Shown here: piece after piece, positions 7,965-16,520 of the stretch
How positions within the stretch are numbered: the stretch's first letter is position 1
Layout: every line of letters begins with the position of its first letter
Assembly (NCBI RefSeq): GCF_900115695.1
Contig: NZ_FOXK01000020.1
Location: 1 to 38,196 of the forward strand
Length of the DNA stretch: 38,196 nucleotides
Direction of reading: 5' to 3'
DNA from: Ectopseudomonas toyotomiensis
Lineage (GTDB): Bacteria > Pseudomonadota > Gammaproteobacteria > Pseudomonadales > Pseudomonadaceae
Notes under the pieces: generated by a model
Database searches by the model: none
What the model was told of the DNA's origin: nothing
What the model saw: only the letters and a program-made list of their open reading frames with translations
Program-made: the position numbers and the translations under genes

Positions 7965-8111
7965 ATCTGCAACAGTCATCGCCCGAGCGAGCAGTACAGT
8001 TGCCATAAAACCGCCACTGCCCCCGCACAATTCCCCCCGGTTGTATCTGCTCGCCCAAGAGCGCTTGCGAGAACATGAGCTGCCACCCTTGTCTCTCGAC
8101 AGGAGAACGCC

Positions 8112-8315
8112 ATGGACCGCACTCACGAACCACTCTCGCAACTTGCACACGGCAAGTCCCTGCAATGGCTCAGCCTCTACTCGACACTGCGTCATTGGCA
8201 ACGCAACCGTCGTACTCGTCGGCAGCTTGCTTTGCTCAATGAGCAACAACTGGCTGACGCCGGCATCAGCACAGCTCAGCGTGAGCAGGAACTGGCCAAG
8301 CCCTTCTGGCGCTGA
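8112..8315 (+). CDS. small DUF1127 protein, copy 2
   Basis: A 67-residue paralogue of the 7672 gene. It shares HWQRNRRTRRQLALLNEQQLADAGI and the ending AKPFWR. AGGAG stands 7 bp before ATG 8112. The two copies are separated by a terminator and about 220 bp, so they may be expressed under different conditions. Function unknown. Confidence 0.85.
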   Translation: MDRTHEPLSQLAHGKSLQWLSLYSTLRHWQRNRRTRRQLALLNEQQLADAGISTAQREQELAKPFWR

Positions 8316-8398
8316 GCCAGTAATGGAGCTGGGAATGCCGTTGGGCTAAGCTGCGGATGCGGGCAGAACAGCGCCCCGCCCTACCGGAGTTACCCCAT

Positions 8399-8722
8399 AT
8401 GCACCTGAAGAAATCCCTGATTGCAGCGCTCCTTTCATTAGGGTTGGCATGCACCGCCTGCGCCAGCAGCCTGGTCGCGACGACCGATACCCTGGGAAGC
8501 GCCCTGGCCGGCACTGCCGAGGGAACCTCGGACGCGACCAGCTCGTTGCGCGACATGAAACAGCTGCGCGCGGCCCGCGATGACGCCGCCAGTTTCGTCG
8601 CCAGCGCCGGCGCAATCCGCAGCGCACGGCTCGAAGCGGCCCTGGCGCACATTCGCCGTCATGACGCCGCGCTGGCGACGGCGGATGACCTGGCTCTGGC
8701 TCAGGCCGTCCTCAGCCTGTGA
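8399..8722 (+). CDS. exported DUF2388 protein, copy 1
   Basis: A 107-residue protein with a signal peptide (MHLKKSLIAALLSLGLACTACAS) and a DUF2388 body. The body includes TSSLRDMKQLRAARDDAASF, VASAGAIRSARLEAAL and a C-terminal DDLALAQAVLSL. The stretch LACTAC is cysteine-rich at the cleavage point, so a lipoprotein form is possible but the box is poor. ATG 8399 has GGAG 9 bp upstream. It starts 83 bp after the second DUF1127 gene. DUF2388 is a Pseudomonas-type family of unknown function. Confidence 0.85.
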   Translation: MHLKKSLIAALLSLGLACTACASSLVATTDTLGSALAGTAEGTSDATSSLRDMKQLRAARDDAASFVASAGAIRSARLEAALAHIRRHDAALATADDLALAQAVLSL

Positions 8723-8867
8723 AAACTTTACACACGTCTATCGATAAGCTCGCTGCTGACCGACGCTGCATGGCCCCGTAAACTTCACCAACCTGCCTGG
8801 TCGCGGGGAACCGCGCCGGCCTGTCCACGTCAAATCGTCCGTTCTGCAGTTCTCGGAGCTTCTTATC

Positions 8868-9188
8868 ATGCGTCGTTCATTCGTCATCGCCGTCGCCGCC
8901 TGCGCCCTGTTCAGCGGTATCGCTCAGGCGCAAACCGTGGTCGCCACCAGCAACATCGTGGTGCGCGCCCTGGATCGCAGTATCAACTTCACCTCCGATA
9001 CCACCACCTCGCTGCGCGATATGAAAGCCGTGGTGCAAGCTCGTGACGATGCCGCCAGCTTCGTCGCCAGTGCCGGCGAAATTCGCGGCGCGCAACTGGA
9101 AGCTGCGCTGCAGGCCATCCGCCAGCAGTTGCCGCAAGCGCAGGCTGCCAGCGATCTGCAACTGGCCGAAGCCATTCTCGCGCTGTGA
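8868..9188 (+). CDS. exported DUF2388 protein, copy 2
   Basis: A 106-residue paralogue with signal peptide MRRSFVIAVAACALFSGIAQA and the family core SLRDMKAVVQARDDAASF, VASAGEIRGAQLEAALQA, ending LQLAEAILAL. The two DUF2388 genes are separated by 145 bp and look like an old tandem duplication. Its stop codon overlaps the start of the DUF4105 gene (GTGA, 9185-9188), so the two are translationally coupled. That coupling is the best hint that the families act together in the periplasm. Confidence 0.87.
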   Translation: MRRSFVIAVAACALFSGIAQAQTVVATSNIVVRALDRSINFTSDTTTSLRDMKAVVQARDDAASFVASAGEIRGAQLEAALQAIRQQLPQAQAASDLQLAEAILAL

Positions 9189-11140
9189 CCCACCTCGCCG
9201 CCTGGTGCTGCGGCGCGCTGCTGGCGATGGCCGCAGGCTTCGCCCAGGCGCAGCTGCGTCTGACGCTGGACGACAGCGCTCTAGGCGCAACCGAACGCCA
9301 GGCGAGCCAGGCCCTGTTGGACGAGGCGATGGCCGCATTGCCCACGCGCTTCGTCCAGCAACTGGACCGAGAAGTGAGAGTCAGCTGGCGTACCGGACTG
9401 CCCTCGGAGATCTATGGCCAGGTCGGTCGCTTCAGCGGCATCGAGCTTAACGCCGAGCTACTGCCGAAGCTGGTCGACGGCTCGGCGGCAGAAAATCGTA
9501 CCGGTCGCCCGCACGGCACCCAGCGCCAGGAACTGCTGGCCACCCTGCTGCATGAACTGACCCACCTCTACGACCGCGCCCGCCTCTGGTCTGCGGCCGA
9601 GCGCCGCCACATCAGCCAATGCCGACAGCGCGTCAGCTCCATGGGCCCGGTTGGACTGCCGGAGGATTGTCGTGGCCTGACCGAGCGCCGCTTCACCCTC
9701 AGCGACGACCCGCGCCTGCTCGATCTGGCTGGCTGGCCGCAACGTGTCGGCCGGCGAGGCGCGCGCGATCTGGACAACGGCCAGGTCGCACGCAGCCCGG
9801 ACAGCTATGAGCTGACCAATGCGCTGGAGTTCGTCGCGGTCAACCTCGAATACTTTCTGCTCGACCCCAGCTATGCCTGCCGCCGCCCTTCGCTGGCGCG
9901 CTATTTCCGTGAGCACTTCGACTGGACGCCGCCTAGCGAGAATTGCAGCAACGACTATCCCTACCTCAATGCCGGGCGCGACTTCGCCTTGCAGCCACTG
10001 AGGCGGCTTGATCCTGAGCGCGTGTATGAAGTCGACTACCTGCTCGCTGAAGCCAACGATGCCTGGATGAGCCGCTGGGGTCACAGCATGCTGCGCCTGG
10101 TGGTCTGCGCACCGGGCCGGCCGCGTGGCCCGGACTGCCGCCTGGATCTCGACCACCACCTGGTGCTGTCCTACCGCGCCTTCGTCGGCGACCTGCAACT
10201 GTCGAGCTGGGATGGCCTGACCGGCGTCTACCCCTCGCGCCTGTTCGTGCTGCCGCTGGAGCAGGTGATTGATGAATACACTAAGGTCGAGCTGCGCAGC
10301 CTGGCCTCGGTACCGCTGCGCCTGTCGCGCGACGAGGTCGAACAACTGGTGGTCCGCGCTGCCGAACAGCACTGGAGCTATGACGGTGACTACTACTTCG
10401 TCTCCAACAACTGTGCGGTGGAAACCCTCAAGCTGCTACGCAGCGGTACCGGAAATCCGCGCCTGCATGCCCTCGACAGCATCCTGCCCAACGGCCTGCT
10501 GGAACTGATGGATGCACGCGGGCTGGCCGACACCACAGTGCTCGACGATCCGCGCGAGGCGCTGCGCCTGGGCTATCGCTTCGACTCCTTCCGCGAGCGT
10601 TACCAAGCCATGTTCCGCGTCCTGCGCGAACGCCTGCCGATCACTCAAGACAGCGTTGAAACCTGGCTGGAACAACCTGCCGAAACGCGACGCAACTGGT
10701 TCGCCAAAGCCGACCTGCGCGCCAGCGCCGCCCTCTTGCTGCTGGAGCAAGCCGCGCTGCGCAGGCAGTTGCTGCTGGCTCAGGACGAACTCAAGCGCCG
10801 CTACCTGACCGGCCGCGCCGCCGGTGATCCGAGCCTGAACAAGGCCGGTGCCGCGCTTGAACAGATCCTGGCCAACAGCGGCTTCCTCAGCCGTCCGGCC
10901 GAACTGCTCGAAGGCGGTTACGGCTTGCCGCAACAGAAGGAGTGGGAGCGCCTCGAAATCAGCAGCCGCGAGCGTCAGCAGCAACTGCGCCAGCTCAGCG
11001 ACGAGCTCGATGGCGAAGTGCGCAACCTGCTGCAACCCGAGCGCCTGGCTGAACTGGAGGCCAACGAGGCCAACCTGGTGGCATTGGGCGAACACCTGCG
11101 CGCCCTGCACAAGGCCAGTGGCGGGCTGGAGCTGCCCTAG
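9185..11140 (+). CDS. large periplasmic DUF4105 protein
   Basis: A 651-residue exported protein with signal peptide MTHLAAWCCGALLAMAAGFAQA and GTG start 9185. An N-terminal part contains HELTH at residues 123-127, the form of a zinc-metalloprotease motif. The DUF4105 core follows with W298-G299-H300 (MSRWGHSML) and NNCAVETL (C410). Such a His/Cys pair resembles papain-like transacylases. DUF4105 is the domain of the Lnb lipoprotein N-acyltransferase described in Bacteroides, so lipoprotein or peptidoglycan modification is possible (inference). The last ~150 residues are leucine/glutamine/arginine-rich and probably coiled coil (RQQQLRQLSDELDGEVRNLL). It overlaps the upstream DUF2388 gene by 4 bp. 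Confidence 0.82.
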   Translation: MTHLAAWCCGALLAMAAGFAQAQLRLTLDDSALGATERQASQALLDEAMAALPTRFVQQLDREVRVSWRTGLPSEIYGQVGRFSGIELNAELLPKLVDGSAAENRTGRPHGTQRQELLATLLHELTHLYDRARLWSAAERRHISQCRQRVSSMGPVGLPEDCRGLTERRFTLSDDPRLLDLAGWPQRVGRRGARDLDNGQVARSPDSYELTNALEFVAVNLEYFLLDPSYACRRPSLARYFREHFDWTPPSENCSNDYPYLNAGRDFALQPLRRLDPERVYEVDYLLAEANDAWMSRWGHSMLRLVVCAPGRPRGPDCRLDLDHHLVLSYRAFVGDLQLSSWDGLTGVYPSRLFVLPLEQVIDEYTKVELRSLASVPLRLSRDEVEQLVVRAAEQHWSYDGDYYFVSNNCAVETLKLLRSGTGNPRLHALDSILPNGLLELMDARGLADTTVLDDPREALRLGYRFDSFRERYQAMFRVLRERLPITQDSVETWLEQPAETRRNWFAKADLRASAALLLLEQAALRRQLLLAQDELKRRYLTGRAAGDPSLNKAGAALEQILANSGFLSRPAELLEGGYGLPQQKEWERLEISSRERQQQLRQLSDELDGEVRNLLQPERLAELEANEANLVALGEHLRALHKASGGLELP

Positions 11141-11153
11141 TTTCCAGAGCCGG

Positions 11154-11324
11154 GGTAGCCCGGATGCAATCCGGGGCGATGGCCACTGTATCGATCAGCT
11201 CCGAAGCAGCCTTGCGTAGGAGCCCCGCCTTGAGGCGACGCTTTTCGAGCCTGCCGCGCCACGATTCGCGGCGGGGCGCCGCTCCTACACAGTCGCACCC
11301 AGCTTCCCGGTTTGCATCCGGCTA
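11154..11324. repeat. nested REP-like repeats (REPIN-like)
   Basis: Two inverted repeat pairs are nested between the DUF4105 and GFA genes. The outer pair is GTAGCCCGGATGCAATCCGG (left, from 11155) and a copy on the other strand, GTAGCCGGATGCAAACC (right, about 11307-11323). The inner pair is GTAGGAGC (11216-11223) and GCTCCTAC (11281-11288) with GC-rich palindromic interiors (CCCCGCC ... GGCGGGG). Such units are typical of dispersed Pseudomonas repeats. The right arm supplies the stop codon of the GFA gene. Confidence 0.7.
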
Positions 11325-11741
11325 CGAATCGAGGCCCATGGGAATGATCTCTTCGTTTTCTTCCGGCAATTGCGGATCGACCGTCAACCAGGGCAGGCGG
11401 CTGCCTGCCCAGATATGCCGATCCGCCGGGGCTTGCTCCGGCGCGTCCAGCGTGGCCACGGTTACATCCAGCGTATCCGGGCTGAGCGAAGTGAACAGCG
11501 CCAGATGTGCACCGCAGTCCGCACAGAAATAGCGTGTACAGCTGGCTGATGAGGCGAAAGCCTTCGGCGTACCGCGCAGCCAGTGAAATGCCTGGCGCGG
11601 CACCGTGACCCAGGTGGTGAGGATGCCGCCACTGCTGCGCCGACAGATCGAGCAATGGCAGTGCGCGATGTCCGTCAGCGGCGCATCGATCCGATAGCGC
11701 AGTGCTCCACACTGGCAGCCGCCCTGATGTTCGACCTTCAT
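11322..11741 (-). CDS. GFA family zinc protein (CENP-V/Gfa-like)
   Basis: A 139-residue member of the glutathione-dependent formaldehyde-activating (GFA) fold family. The zinc-binding cysteines are present: GGCQCGALRY near the start, HCHCSICRRSSGG, and YFCADCGAHLALF. ATG 11741 is preferred to 11798 or 11759 because GGAGG lies just upstream and the family begins right before the first CxC. Many members are not formaldehyde enzymes, so the exact substrate is open. Its C-terminal codons and stop lie in a REP arm, so the tail may differ from close relatives. Confidence 0.85.
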   Translation of the reverse strand: MKVEHQGGCQCGALRYRIDAPLTDIAHCHCSICRRSSGGILTTWVTVPRQAFHWLRGTPKAFASSASCTRYFCADCGAHLALFTSLSPDTLDVTVATLDAPEQAPADRHIWAGSRLPWLTVDPQLPEENEEIIPMGLDS

Positions 11742-11809
11742 CCTGCCTCCGCCTTGCATTGCCCCGCGCCGCTGACCAAGATAGGCGCTTACCACCACCG
11801 GGGGTTCCC

Positions 11810-12715
11810 GTGATAGACCTGTTGCTGGCCTTGTGGCCGCTGTTCGCCATGATAGTCGCCGGCTACTGGCTGCGCCTGCGCGAGTTCCCCAGCGAGGCTT
11901 TCTGGCCAGGTGCCGAGCGCCTTAATTACTTCATTCTGTTCCCTGCCCTGCTGTTCTCCAGCCTGGCCCGAGCGCCGCTGAACAATCCGGCGTTGCCGCG
12001 CCTGGCGCTGGCCGTGCTGCTCGGCCTGGGCATCGCCTGGCTGGCGCTGCTGCTGGTACGGCGCCTGCGCGGCTGGCCCGCTGGACGTTTTGGCGCCTTC
12101 ACTCAGGGCATCCTGCGCTTCAACACCTACCTGGGCCTGGCCGCGGTCGGCAGCCTGTTCGGTCAGGAAGGCCTGACCCTCGCCGCGCTGATGCTGGCCC
12201 TGATGGTGCCGACGGTGAACGTGCTGTCGGTGTGGTCGCTGACCGCCGAACGTGGCGTCAGCGCGCGCAGCCTGCTGCTGCCGATCATCAAGAATCCGCT
12301 GATCCTCGCCTGCGTCGGCGGCGCGTTGTTCAACCTCACGGGCATCGGCTTGCCGGGCGGCACGGATCGCCTGCTCAGCCTGCTCGCCGCCGCCAGCCTG
12401 CCGCTGGGCCTGCTCTGCGTTGGCGCGGCGCTCAAGCCGGAACAGCTGGGCGGGGAAATTCCCGCATTGGGCTGGAACAGTGCGCTGCGTCTGCTGGCGA
12501 TGCCGCTGCTGGCCTGGGGCGTGGCCTGGGTGCTGGCCCTGCCGGCCATGGAGAGCGCGGTGCTGGTGCTGTTCTTCGCCCTGCCCACGGCGCCCACCGC
12601 CTATGTACTGACCCGCCAGCTCGGCGGCGACAGCCAGCTGATGGCCGGCATCATCACCCTGCAGACGCTGCTGGCGGCCGGCAGCCTGGTGGCGATCATG
12701 ATGTTGCTGGCCTGA
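11810..12715 (+). CDS. AEC family permease (auxin efflux carrier type)
   Basis: A 301-residue membrane protein with about ten helices, in the AEC family that exports or imports small organic anions such as malonate. Start: IDLLLALWPLFAMIVAGYWLR; N-terminal half-repeat signature LNYFILFPALLFSSLA; C-terminal half with ALPTAPTAYVLTRQLGGDSQ. GTG 11810 follows GGGGG by 5 bp. It is divergent from the GFA gene (68 bp). The substrate cannot be told from sequence. Confidence 0.87.
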   Translation: MIDLLLALWPLFAMIVAGYWLRLREFPSEAFWPGAERLNYFILFPALLFSSLARAPLNNPALPRLALAVLLGLGIAWLALLLVRRLRGWPAGRFGAFTQGILRFNTYLGLAAVGSLFGQEGLTLAALMLALMVPTVNVLSVWSLTAERGVSARSLLLPIIKNPLILACVGGALFNLTGIGLPGGTDRLLSLLAAASLPLGLLCVGAALKPEQLGGEIPALGWNSALRLLAMPLLAWGVAWVLALPAMESAVLVLFFALPTAPTAYVLTRQLGGDSQLMAGIITLQTLLAAGSLVAIMMLLA

Positions 12716-12731
12716 TTGGCCAGCACGGACG

Positions 12732-13517
12732 CTACTCCACGTAGCTCTCGATCAGCCGCTGATATTCGCCGCGTGCCTTGAGCGCCTCGAGCCCACGATT
12801 GAAACGCTCGATCAACTCGGTAGCACGCGGGTGCTGCCGCGAGACGATGAAGTGCAGCGTACTGCTCTGAAACGGCACTCGTGACCGGTGAAACTGCGCC
12901 AGATCAGCGCCAGCGCTCTGCAAAGCACTGTCCCCCAGGTTACGGTCGGCAATGAACAGGTCGTCACGCTCGAGCAGCAGCAGCCGTGCGCATTCCTGCA
13001 GACCCAGTGGAGAATGACGGCGCAGTATGCCCTGCTCGACCATTTGCTGGATCGCCACCGGCGGCTGCCAGCCCAACGGATAGCAGAGCCGCCAGCCGAT
13101 CATGGCAGGCAGATCATCGAGTTCGATGTGATCACCGGCCCGGCTGAAGATGTATTGTTCCGCCACATAAATGGGCGCCGAGTAGAGAAACTCCGCCTCG
13201 CGCTCGGCAGAACGGACGTAGGGAAAGGTGGCGTCGTACTCAACGCGCTTGGCTTTCAGGTAACCGCGGTTCCAGGGTAGCCAGTCGAGCGTGATTGCCG
13301 AACCCTGTTCAGCCAGCGCCGCCCGCACCACCTGGGTGAGCATGCCCTGACCAGGCAATGCCTTGCCGGTGAATGGCGCATAGTCATCGCCCGTAGCCAG
13401 GTGCAGCACCTCAGCTCGCACCGAGACGCACAACAGCAGACTCAGCAGAGCCGCCCCCCATAATCCCACCATCGATCTCCAGTCACTGGCGCGCAATCGC
13501 CTTGCTGCCCTGATCAT
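12732..13517 (-). CDS. orphan periplasmic amino-acid-type solute-binding protein
   Basis: A 261-residue family 3 solute-binding protein (SBP_bac_3). It has an N-terminal export signal (VGLWGAALLSLLLCVSVRA) and a body beginning EVLHLATGDDYAPFTGK. No ABC permease or ATPase gene adjoins it, which is common for Pseudomonas proteins of this subtype and suggests either sharing of a transporter or a sensory role. The ATG at 13472 has GGAG 4 bp upstream and could be the true start; the upstream ATG 13517 gives a longer, arginine-rich n-region. It is convergent with the AEC gene (17 bp). Confidence 0.75.
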   Translation of the reverse strand: MIRAARRLRASDWRSMVGLWGAALLSLLLCVSVRAEVLHLATGDDYAPFTGKALPGQGMLTQVVRAALAEQGSAITLDWLPWNRGYLKAKRVEYDATFPYVRSAEREAEFLYSAPIYVAEQYIFSRAGDHIELDDLPAMIGWRLCYPLGWQPPVAIQQMVEQGILRRHSPLGLQECARLLLLERDDLFIADRNLGDSALQSAGADLAQFHRSRVPFQSSTLHFIVSRQHPRATELIERFNRGLEALKARGEYQRLIESYVE

Positions 13518-13659
13518 TGACTCTTGCTCTCACAAGCACGGCTGTCCAGTGCAACCAGGCTATAGGGCGACAATTCATGCTGTTCTCTTGATACGAAGCA
13601 ACGGGCTGGGCAGGACGCCGTCTATTCTTGTCGCAACACGAACGAGATGCGGCAAGCCG

Positions 13660-14790
13660 ATGAATGACACCAACGCAAACGATCAGCCTGACGTTTTCCC
13701 CTATCTGCAGCTGATCCACCAGCACGGCGGCTCGGACCTGTTCTTCAGCGTCGGCGCACCGCCGCACATGAAAGTGGAAGGACACAGCCAGCCGGTGGGC
13801 CAGCGCGTCATGAAGGCCGGCGAGGTGCAACAGCTGGCCTATCAACTGATGACGCAGAAGCAGGTTGCCGAGTTCGAGCGCGATCTGGAGATGAATCTGG
13901 CGGTCAGCCTGCAGGGCGCCGGACGTTATCGGGTCAACCTCTACTACCAGCGCGGCGAAGTGGCCATGGTGGTGCGCCTGATCAAGAGCCAGATTCCCAG
14001 CTTCGAGGCGCTCGGCCTGCCAAAAATGCTGGAAAAGCTGGCCATGCAGGATCGCGGGCTGATCCTGGTCACCGGCGCAGCCGGTTCGGGCAAGTCCACC
14101 ACCCTGGCGGCGATGCTGGATTTCCGCAATCGCCACAAGAGCGGGCATATCGTCTGCATCGAAGACCCCATTGAATTTCTCCACAGCCACCAGCGCTCGA
14201 TCATCGACCAGCGTGAAGTCGGCCTCGATACCCACAGTTTCGATGACGCCCTGCGCAACGTGCTGCGCGAGGCACCGGACGTGATCATGCTCGGTGAGAT
14301 CCGCGACGCCGCGACCATGCAGCACGCGCTGCATTACGCCGAAACCGGCCATCTGTGCGTGGCCACGCTGCATGCCACCAGCAGCAGCCACGCCATCGAG
14401 CGTATCGCCCGCTTCTTTCCCGACGACGCCCGCAAGCAGGTGCTGGCCGACGTGGCGCACAACCTGCTCGCGGTGATCGGCCAGCGCCTGGTACCGGGCA
14501 TCGCGCAAAAACGCGTGGTGGCGGTGGAGCTGATGCTGGGCACGCCCTATATCCGCGACCTGATCCAGCGCGACGAACTGGACGAGCTGCGCGAGGCCAT
14601 CGCACGAGCCGCCGAGCAGGGTCTGCAAACCTTCGACCAGCACCTGTTCGCCCTGCTCGAAGCCGGCCGTATCAGTCTGACCGAAGCGCTCAAGTTCGCC
14701 GACTCGCGGACCGATCTCAGCCTCAAGTTCAAACTCGAGCGCGGTTTCTCCGCCGACGACGCCGAACTCAAGGTGCTGCGCGACGGTTGA
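13660..14790 (+). CDS. PilT/PilU-family twitching ATPase, PilU-like paralogue
   Basis: A 376-residue secretion-superfamily ATPase. The N-terminal domain has GGSDLFFSVGAPPHMKVEG. Walker A is GAAGSGKS (residues 139-146). The Asp box region reads CIEDPIEFLHSHQRSIIDQR, Walker B DVIMLGEIRD starts at about residue 207, and the His box is LCVATLHATSSSHAIERI. The features SGHI.CIEDPIEF.H.HQ, EVGLDTHSF and the C-terminal ALKFADSRTDLSLKFKL resemble PilU more than PilT. It is not next to a pilT/pilU pair, yggS or proC, so it looks like an extra stand-alone retraction ATPase. Ribosome site before ATG 13660 is weak. It is divergent from the solute-binding protein. Confidence 0.85.
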   Translation: MNDTNANDQPDVFPYLQLIHQHGGSDLFFSVGAPPHMKVEGHSQPVGQRVMKAGEVQQLAYQLMTQKQVAEFERDLEMNLAVSLQGAGRYRVNLYYQRGEVAMVVRLIKSQIPSFEALGLPKMLEKLAMQDRGLILVTGAAGSGKSTTLAAMLDFRNRHKSGHIVCIEDPIEFLHSHQRSIIDQREVGLDTHSFDDALRNVLREAPDVIMLGEIRDAATMQHALHYAETGHLCVATLHATSSSHAIERIARFFPDDARKQVLADVAHNLLAVIGQRLVPGIAQKRVVAVELMLGTPYIRDLIQRDELDELREAIARAAEQGLQTFDQHLFALLEAGRISLTEALKFADSRTDLSLKFKLERGFSADDAELKVLRDG

Positions 14791-14878
14791 CTGGCTTTAT
14801 CAGCGATTTCGGCCGATGCTCATCTATACAGGCCGAAACCATAATTCCTCATCGGCCGTCTTTCAGGGGGGCCGATTC

Positions 14879-16519
14879 ATGCTGACCCTGCTGCATTTGC
14901 TGTCAGCCATTGCCCTGTTGGTCTGGGGCACACACATCGTACGTACCGGCATCCTGCGCGTGTTCGGCTCGCAGTTGCGCAAGGTGCTCAGCCACAACAT
15001 CGGCCGCCGACCGCTGGCGTTCGTCGCCGGCATCGGCGTCACGGCGCTGGTGCAGAGCAGCAACGCCACGGCCTTGCTGGTCACCTCCTTCGTTGCCCAG
15101 GGCTTGATGGCGTTGGCGCCGGGCCTGGCGATCATGCTCGGCGCCGACGTCGGCACGGCGCTGATGGCACGCGTGCTGACGCTCAACCTCAGTTGGCTCA
15201 GCCCGCTGCTGATCTTTCTCGGGGTGATCTTCTTTCTCTCGCGGCGGCAGACCCGAGCAGGACAACTCGGCCGCGTGGCCATCGGCCTCGGGCTGATGCT
15301 GCTGGCGTTGGAGTTGATCGTTGCCGCCGCCACGCCAATCACCGAGGCGCGTGGCATTCGCGTGCTGTTCGCGTCATTGACTGGCGATCTGCTGCTCGAC
15401 GCGCTGGTCGGTGCGTTGTTCGCCCTGCTCACCTATTCCAGCCTGGCCGCCGTGCTGCTCACCGCAACCCTGGCCGGTGCCGGGCTGATCAGCCTGCCGG
15501 TGGCCATCGGCCTGGTGATCGGTGCCAACATCGGCAGCGGTCTGCTGGCCTTTCTCACCAGCAGCCTGCAGAACCCTGCCGGGCGGCGTGTGGCGCTGGG
15601 CAGCCTGATCTACAAGCTGATCGGACTGTTGCTGGTGCTGCCGGTGCTGCAGCCATTGGCCGACTGGCTGGACAGCCTGAATTGGCGCCCGGCGGAGCTG
15701 GTGATCTTTTTCCACCTGCTCTACAACAGCCTGCGCGCCGTGCTGATGTTGCCCAGCGTCGGGCTGATGGCGCGCTTCTGCAACTGGTTGCTACCGGACC
15801 GTGCCGATGACAGCGGCATCGCCCTCCCACGCCACCTCGACCCGACGGCGCTGACCACACCGAGCCTGGCGTTGGCCAACGCCGTGCGCGAAACCCTGCG
15901 CGTGGGCGACAAGATCGAGGCCATGCTCGGCCACCTGCTGCCAGTGCTGGAGCAGAACCAGCCGGCGTTGAACAAGGCGCTGCGCAGCCTCAATGACGAT
16001 GTCGCCAGCCTGTGCCGGGCAGTCAAGCTGTACCTGGCACAGGTTCCACGCGAAGCGATGAGTGAGCATGAAAGTAGGCGCTGGGCGGAAACGCTCGAGC
16101 TGGTGGTGAACCTGGAGCAGGCTGGCGAGTTGATCGAGCGCATGCTCGGCAAGATCCAGAACGAGAAGACTGCGCAGCGCCGAGCCTTCTCCGAGAAGGG
16201 GCTGGAGGAGCTGACCAGCCTGCATGGGCAATTGACAGCCAACCTGCGCCTGGGCCTTAACGTGTTCCTCAGCGCCGATCACGCCAGCGCCAGCCAGCTG
16301 CTGCGCGAGAAGCGCCGCTTCCGGGCGCAGGAGCGGCGCCTGGCGCACGCGCATATCGGCCGGCTGCAGCGCCAGGTGCCACAGAGCATCGAGACCAGCT
16401 CCCTGCATCTGGAACTGATCGCCGACATGAAGCGCCTCAACTCGCTGTTCTGCTCCAGCGCCTATGTGGTGCTGGAGGGCCAGGAGACCGGCGCGCTCAG
16501 GCTCGAGGGCGGCGAGTGA
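14879..16519 (+). CDS. Na/Pi cotransporter family protein with PhoU-like tail
   Basis: A 546-residue protein. Two Na/Pi-cotransporter repeats occupy the N-terminal ~310 residues, with the duplicated signature ALVQSSNATALLVTSF in repeat 1 and LLTYSSLAAVLLTATLAGAG plus GLVIGANIGSGL in repeat 2. A cytoplasmic helical PhoU-like domain follows (about 330-546). It probably imports phosphate with sodium, or exports it, as in NptA/YjbB proteins. ATG 14879 is preceded by GGGGGG at 8 bp. It is 88 bp downstream of the PilU-like gene. Confidence 0.87.
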   Translation: MLTLLHLLSAIALLVWGTHIVRTGILRVFGSQLRKVLSHNIGRRPLAFVAGIGVTALVQSSNATALLVTSFVAQGLMALAPGLAIMLGADVGTALMARVLTLNLSWLSPLLIFLGVIFFLSRRQTRAGQLGRVAIGLGLMLLALELIVAAATPITEARGIRVLFASLTGDLLLDALVGALFALLTYSSLAAVLLTATLAGAGLISLPVAIGLVIGANIGSGLLAFLTSSLQNPAGRRVALGSLIYKLIGLLLVLPVLQPLADWLDSLNWRPAELVIFFHLLYNSLRAVLMLPSVGLMARFCNWLLPDRADDSGIALPRHLDPTALTTPSLALANAVRETLRVGDKIEAMLGHLLPVLEQNQPALNKALRSLNDDVASLCRAVKLYLAQVPREAMSEHESRRWAETLELVVNLEQAGELIERMLGKIQNEKTAQRRAFSEKGLEELTSLHGQLTANLRLGLNVFLSADHASASQLLREKRRFRAQERRLAHAHIGRLQRQVPQSIETSSLHLELIADMKRLNSLFCSSAYVVLEGQETGALRLEGGE

Positions 16520-16520
16520 T

